Of a DNA stretch of 5,584 nucleotides, positions 4,808 to 5,584 are shown in pieces; the first letter of the stretch is position 1; the number at the start of each line of letters is the position of its first letter. The DNA lies in assembly GCA_937906915.1 (NCBI GenBank), contig CALCUU010000018.1:1-5584 (forward strand), written 5' to 3'. The notes under the pieces are model-generated. The model saw only the letters and a list, made by a program, of their open reading frames with translations, was not told the origin of the DNA and did no database searches. The stretch comes from an uncultured Phascolarctobacterium sp. (GTDB taxonomy: Bacteria > Bacillota > Negativicutes > Acidaminococcales > Acidaminococcaceae). A program made the translations under genes and the position numbers.

Positions 4808-5584
4808 AATAAATAACCTATTACTACTCCAGTGTCCCTATTTAAAACTCTACTATTGCTATTTTTAGAAAGGTTCTGCACAAAATTGATAGCACGTTCC
4901 TTTTCCACAGCGTCTGCTACTTTGCGACGCTCTTTCTTCTTAGCATCTGCCAGCTTCGCCATTGCCTTGCCGTTCAAACTTTTAGCCAAGCATTGGATAT
5001 TGTTCAAAAGCACCAGCTTTTCTTCCAAGTCTTCTGCTTCGTCCAAAGCATCCTGCCAATCCTGCAAGCGACAACGAACGGTGCTTTCCATTTGCAAATA
5101 CTCTTCGTTTTGCCACTCACTTTGGTAGAGCCACGCCACAATGTTATAAACAATTACGGAAAGCTCGCCCTTAGCCATCAGCTTGCACAAGGCTTCTTCT
5201 GCTTCAGCTTCGCAGGCTACTAAATTTTTAGCCAGCACATTGTTGGAAAGCACGTCTGCCTTTTCAACCAGTTTTTCCCACATAGCTTGCAGCTTCCAAA
5301 TTTCTTGCAGCTTTGTCGCAACGCCAAGCACCTCTTCAATTTGGGACAAAGCTTTTTCTGTAGCAGCACTTGTCGCAAAAACCTTGCCAAACTCCACATA
5401 GCTACGCAGGCTTTGTAAATCCTTAACAAGCTGCTTCACGTCGCCTGCTTTCGCAGTTTTCTTCAAAGCATTTTGCAAAAGGAGCAGGCTGTCACCACGA
5501 ACTTGCACTAATTTTAAAACTTCCAGGCGTGCGTTAGCATCGTTGTCCACTTTCACTTTGCCTGTTTGCCAATCACTTTCTACT
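4804..5584 (-). CDS. Helical charged protein, possible degenerate CHAD domain (partial, N-terminus beyond right edge)
   Basis: The frame stays open to the window edge, and an in-frame GTG at 5556 has no convincing binding site. The 259 visible residues are therefore best read as the C-terminal part of a longer protein. Counting from that GTG, the sequence is almost wholly predicted helical, rich in Lys, Glu, Ala and Leu, with no signal peptide or membrane segment. Two stretches resemble the two halves of a CHAD domain. Residues 40-60 (DV/KQLVKDL...LRSYVEFGKVF) match the spacing of the usual HxxRxxxRRLRsxlxxF motif, but with the histidine and most arginines replaced. Residues 138-170 (AWLYQSEW, then RCRLQDWQ) resemble the aWLy..W...L..W segment. 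CHAD domains bind polyphosphate and are often fused behind a CYTH triphosphatase domain, which would lie outside this window. It overlaps acpS by 4 nt. The family call is from memory and tentative; a simple coiled-coil protein is the alternative. Confidence 0.5.
   Translation of the reverse strand, partial: VESDWQTGKVKVDNDANARLEVLKLVQVRGDSLLLLQNALKKTAKAGDVKQLVKDLQSLRSYVEFGKVFATSAATEKALSQIEEVLGVATKLQEIWKLQAMWEKLVEKADVLSNNVLAKNLVACEAEAEEALCKLMAKGELSVIVYNIVAWLYQSEWQNEEYLQMESTVRCRLQDWQDALDEAEDLEEKLVLLNNIQCLAKSLNGKAMAKLADAKKKERRKVADAVEKERAINFVQNLSKNSNSRVLNRDTGVVIGYLL

Noticed and set aside
5220..5429. Alternative minus-strand frame of 69 codons rich in Cys and Lys
   Set aside because: It is an out-of-frame shadow of the longer CHAD-like reading frame, which remains open across the whole region.

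Overview
The window reads as a compact housekeeping segment of a bacterial chromosome. All seven recognisable genes lie on the minus strand, so transcription runs from the right edge to the left. No mobile element, CRISPR array, rRNA or tRNA was seen, and no intergenic gap exceeds about 80 bases. Strong GGAGG-type ribosome binding sites, frequent TTG starts, a GerM-domain lipoprotein and a YjeF-type epimerase/dehydratase fusion next to acpS all point to Firmicutes. The AMIN-plus-Amidase_3 enzyme beside a GerM lipoprotein, with the tRNA t6A genes downstream, would suit a Negativicutes-type diderm Firmicute. That placement is an inference from gene content and was not tested by any search.

Layout in transcription order: (1) the C-terminal part of a helical, charged protein that resembles a degenerate CHAD domain, open at the right edge (5584-4804); (2) acpS, holo-ACP synthase, overlapping it by 4 nt (4807-4436); (3) nnr, the bifunctional NAD(P)HX repair enzyme, starting 1 nt after acpS ends (4434-2833); (4) a secreted AMIN/Amidase_3 N-acetylmuramoyl-L-alanine amidase with an unusual Lys/Glu-rich linker (2793-1477); (5) a GerM-domain lipoprotein, 13 nt further on (1463-951); (6) an intrinsic terminator (945-913); (7) tsaE (872-399); (8) tsaB, starting inside tsaE and cut by the left edge (418-1).

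The genes form three functional blocks. acpS (activation of acyl carrier protein) and nnr (repair of damaged NAD(P)H) are metabolic maintenance genes. The amidase and the GerM lipoprotein are cell-envelope genes and probably work together on peptidoglycan. tsaE and tsaB belong to the threonylcarbamoyl-adenosine (t6A) tRNA modification machinery. A candidate sigma-A-type promoter in the 3' end of nnr and the terminator after the GerM gene would frame the envelope pair as its own transcription unit. tsaE-tsaB would then depend on read-through or on a promoter that I cannot see.

I did not find a convincing new biological system. The points most worth a second look are the degenerate CHAD-like protein, the charged linker with its 9-bp tandem repeat in the amidase, and the terminator placed between the envelope and tRNA-modification genes.
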